Shown: piece by piece, positions 32,692 through 34,303 of the stretch
Numbering within the stretch: position 1 is the stretch's first letter
Layout: the number at the start of each line of letters is the position of its first letter
Assembly: GCA_017882335.1 (NCBI GenBank)
Contig: JADGPR010000031.1
Location: forward strand, 1-34,303
DNA from: Bacteroidales bacterium
Lineage (GTDB): Bacteria; Bacteroidota; Bacteroidia; Bacteroidales; FEN-979
Reading direction: 5' to 3'
Length of the DNA stretch: 34,303 nt
Program-made: the position numbers and the translations under genes
Notes under the pieces: model-generated
Database searches by the model: none
The model's input: the letters and a program-made list of their open reading frames with translations, nothing else
Told to the model about the DNA's origin: nothing

Positions 32692-32720
32692 GTAAAAAAA
32701 AATGACTTTTCCGAGTATGA

Positions 32721-32753
32721 TCATTTTTCATTCTTCATTTTTCATTCTTCATT
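32721..32753. repeat. CATTCTTCATTTTT tandem repeat at the rmuC stop codon
   Basis: CATTTTTCATTCTTCATT repeated about twice. Read on the coding strand it gives GAAGAATGAAAAATGAA, with the rmuC stop TGA lying inside the first unit after Glu-Glu. The same unit family is at the end of the MFS gene (8443-8503). Confidence 0.6.
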
Positions 32754-34094
32754 ATCACCTGCCTTATCGAGTAAATTCTTCGGCAGTTCTTTCGATGTTT
32801 TTGCTCCGAGTTCTCTTATCTTTTCTGCCCTGCGGAGAAGGTTTCCTTTGCCGGTGGTCAGTTTATTCATTGCATCGTCGTAACTACTGCGGGTTGCATT
32901 GATTTTTTTCCCGATGTCTTCAAGATCATCTACAAAGCCCTTGAATTTATCATACAACTCTCCACTCTGGCGGGCGATCTCAACGGCATTCTTATTCGTG
33001 TATTCCACGCGCCAGAGATTGACGATCATCTTCAGGGCAGCAATGAGGTTCGTCGGGCTGATAAGCAGGATTCTGCGGTCATAGGCGAAACTCCAGAGGT
33101 TCGGGTCATTCTGCATGGCCAGCATGTAAGCCGGCTCGATCGGCAGGAACATCATCACAAAATCAAGGCTCTTGATCTGGTACAGATCCTGGTAATTTTT
33201 GCTGCTCAGGTCATTCACATGGTTCCGGATGGCCTGAACGTGTTCCCGAAGCGCTGCATCCTGCTCTTCTTTTATTTCTGACGAAGCATATCGCTCATAT
33301 GCATTTAAGGAAACTTTGGAATCAATAATCACGCTTCTGTCGCCCGGGTAAACCACCACCACATCGGGTTGAAGCCTTTTACCTTCAGCATTCGTATAGG
33401 ATTGCTGTACAAAATACTCCCGGTCTTTCACCAGCCCGGATTTTTCCAGGATGCTTTCCAGGATTATTTCCCCCCAGTTTCCACGCGTCTTCGACTGTCC
33501 CTTTAATGCCTGCGTAAGGTTGCTGGCTTCCTGGCTTATCTGCTGGTTCAATTCTGCAAGCCGCTTGATCTCGTTCACCAGTGAAAAGCGTTCGTTGGAC
33601 TCTTTATGATACGCTTCTTCCACCTTTTTCTCAAAACTCAGAATTTTTTCTCCCAGCGGTTTCAGGATCTCTTCAAGTTTGGTCCGGTTCTGTTCCGTGA
33701 ATTTTTGTGTCTTTTCTTCGAGGATCTCATTGGCCAGGTTCTTGAAAGCGACCCTCAGTTTCTCTTCTGATGCCTCGATGGCTGCCTGTTTATTCTGAAG
33801 GTCTTCAATCAGTCTTTTGTTCTCGGTCCCCAATCCGGCCACCTGGCGGTTAAGCCCGACAATGGTTTCTTCTTTTTCTTTTATTATTTGTAAAGAGTAC
33901 CGGGCCTGCTCCCCGAGCATCTGTATTTTGCTCTCTCCAGCCAGTTTTTCGGCGTATAGGGTTGCTGCCTTTTGTTTTATTTCTTCCAGTTCCTCGGATC
34001 CCGGTTTACCGGAAGCTTTATTCAGCTTCAGCCAGAATAAGATCAACGCCAGGATTACTGCAACTCCAAGGATGATAGCGATTACTTCAATCAT
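32742..34094 (-). CDS. rmuC: DNA recombination protein RmuC
   Basis: 450 residues. N-terminal membrane helix at about 3-21 (IAIILGVAVILALILFW), a long coiled coil (about 30-190; many heptads of E, K, L and Q), then the RmuC domain of the PD-(D/E)XK nuclease-like fold (about 200-400), with RGNWGEIILESILEKSGL, QPDVVVVYPGDRSVIIDSKVSLNAYE and DLYQIKSLDFVMMFLPIEPAY. RmuC limits DNA inversions and handles aberrant DNA structures in E. coli. Membrane-anchored with the nuclease domain in the cytoplasm. The final Glu-Glu-stop is in a tandem repeat. Confidence 0.95.
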   Translation of the reverse strand: MIEVIAIILGVAVILALILFWLKLNKASGKPGSEELEEIKQKAATLYAEKLAGESKIQMLGEQARYSLQIIKEKEETIVGLNRQVAGLGTENKRLIEDLQNKQAAIEASEEKLRVAFKNLANEILEEKTQKFTEQNRTKLEEILKPLGEKILSFEKKVEEAYHKESNERFSLVNEIKRLAELNQQISQEASNLTQALKGQSKTRGNWGEIILESILEKSGLVKDREYFVQQSYTNAEGKRLQPDVVVVYPGDRSVIIDSKVSLNAYERYASSEIKEEQDAALREHVQAIRNHVNDLSSKNYQDLYQIKSLDFVMMFLPIEPAYMLAMQNDPNLWSFAYDRRILLISPTNLIAALKMIVNLWRVEYTNKNAVEIARQSGELYDKFKGFVDDLEDIGKKINATRSSYDDAMNKLTTGKGNLLRRAEKIRELGAKTSKELPKNLLDKAGDNEE

Positions 34095-34156
34095 AAGCTC
34101 AGACTTGGTTCGTATATAGCCTTCAAATTTCGATATTTTTCTTGAAAGATCAGGAA

Positions 34157-34197
34157 ATAATTATGAATTATGAGTTTGAAATTTGAATTATGATGAG
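34157..34197. repeat. AATTATGAATTATGA-type dispersed repeat, copy 2
   Basis: AATAATTATGAATTATGAG followed closely by TTTGAAATTTGAATTATGA. Matches the order of words at 11710-11747. Lies upstream of rmuC in a 209-base tail (34095-34303) where no gene is seen. Confidence 0.45.
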
Positions 34198-34303
34198 GCC
34201 CTTTGCGAATTCTAAGATTAAAACAAGTTATTAAGCAATTTTTTGTTGGTAAGTTGATATATAAGGAGTTTGTCTCTTTACAACAGCAAACACCCTATTG
34301 ACC

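Noticed and set aside
34198-34303. Start of a new gene after an AAGGAG-like sequence near 34264
   Set aside because: No open frame follows in the remaining bases; AAGGAG is not a reliable signal in this phylum.

Overview
The window looks like a chromosomal stretch of a Bacteroidota genome, probably an environmental Bacteroidales-type anaerobe. The signs are a T9SS type A C-terminal sorting domain, a eukaryote-type glycogen branching enzyme of the sort common in this phylum, a DUF3078 protein, a CzcA-TolC fusion pump, several TAnnTTTG-type -7 promoter boxes, and short tandem or palindromic repeats in most of the larger intergenic gaps. Species cannot be told from the sequence alone. No rRNA, tRNA, insertion sequence, phage gene or CRISPR array was seen. 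No stretch over 300 bases lacks a gene; the largest gap is about 250 bases (9785-10038).

Region 1 (63-9784, all minus strand) is a maltodextrin/glycogen locus. In transcription order it encodes an SLC45-like MFS transporter, 4-alpha-glucanotransferase (malQ), a periplasmic SusA/neopullulanase-like amylase, a second SLC45-like MFS transporter, branching enzyme (glgB, overlapping the transporter by ATGA) and a secreted esterase with a CBM48-like N-terminus and a T9SS sorting domain. No SusC/SusD pair is present. The likely flow is periplasmic debranching or hydrolysis, proton-coupled uptake, then cytoplasmic disproportionation and glycogen storage.

Region 2 (9785-12470) holds repeat arrays, a methyltransferase remnant that has lost its SAM-binding core, a small TPR/membrane protein, a DUF3078 protein followed by a good terminator, and mscL. 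Region 3 (12471-18432, plus strand) is a heavy-metal efflux operon: a Cys-rich small exported protein, a 1463-residue CzcA-TolC fusion and a lipoprotein periplasmic adaptor. Region 4 (18495-23180, minus) has recQ behind a citrate lyase pair in which CitD and CitE are fused. 

Region 5 (23263-23811) is the most unusual part: a four-helix-bundle (23S rRNA intervening-sequence-protein family) gene lying between oppositely oriented arrays of the 7-base unit GCTGGAT. Solitary copies of the same array occur at 9884-9939 and, with a GC-rich hairpin, inside the reading frame of a membrane glycosyltransferase-like gene at 31026-31077. 

Region 6 (23844-29007, plus) carries an LtaS-like phosphoglycerol transferase, a diacylglycerol kinase and an MscS channel in a tight operon, then argF of the classical ornithine carbamoyltransferase type. 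Region 7 (29004-34094, minus) carries rmuC, rlmB, the GT-C-like membrane protein, a small unknown protein and an FtsE-like ATPase. The last 209 bases have no recognisable gene.
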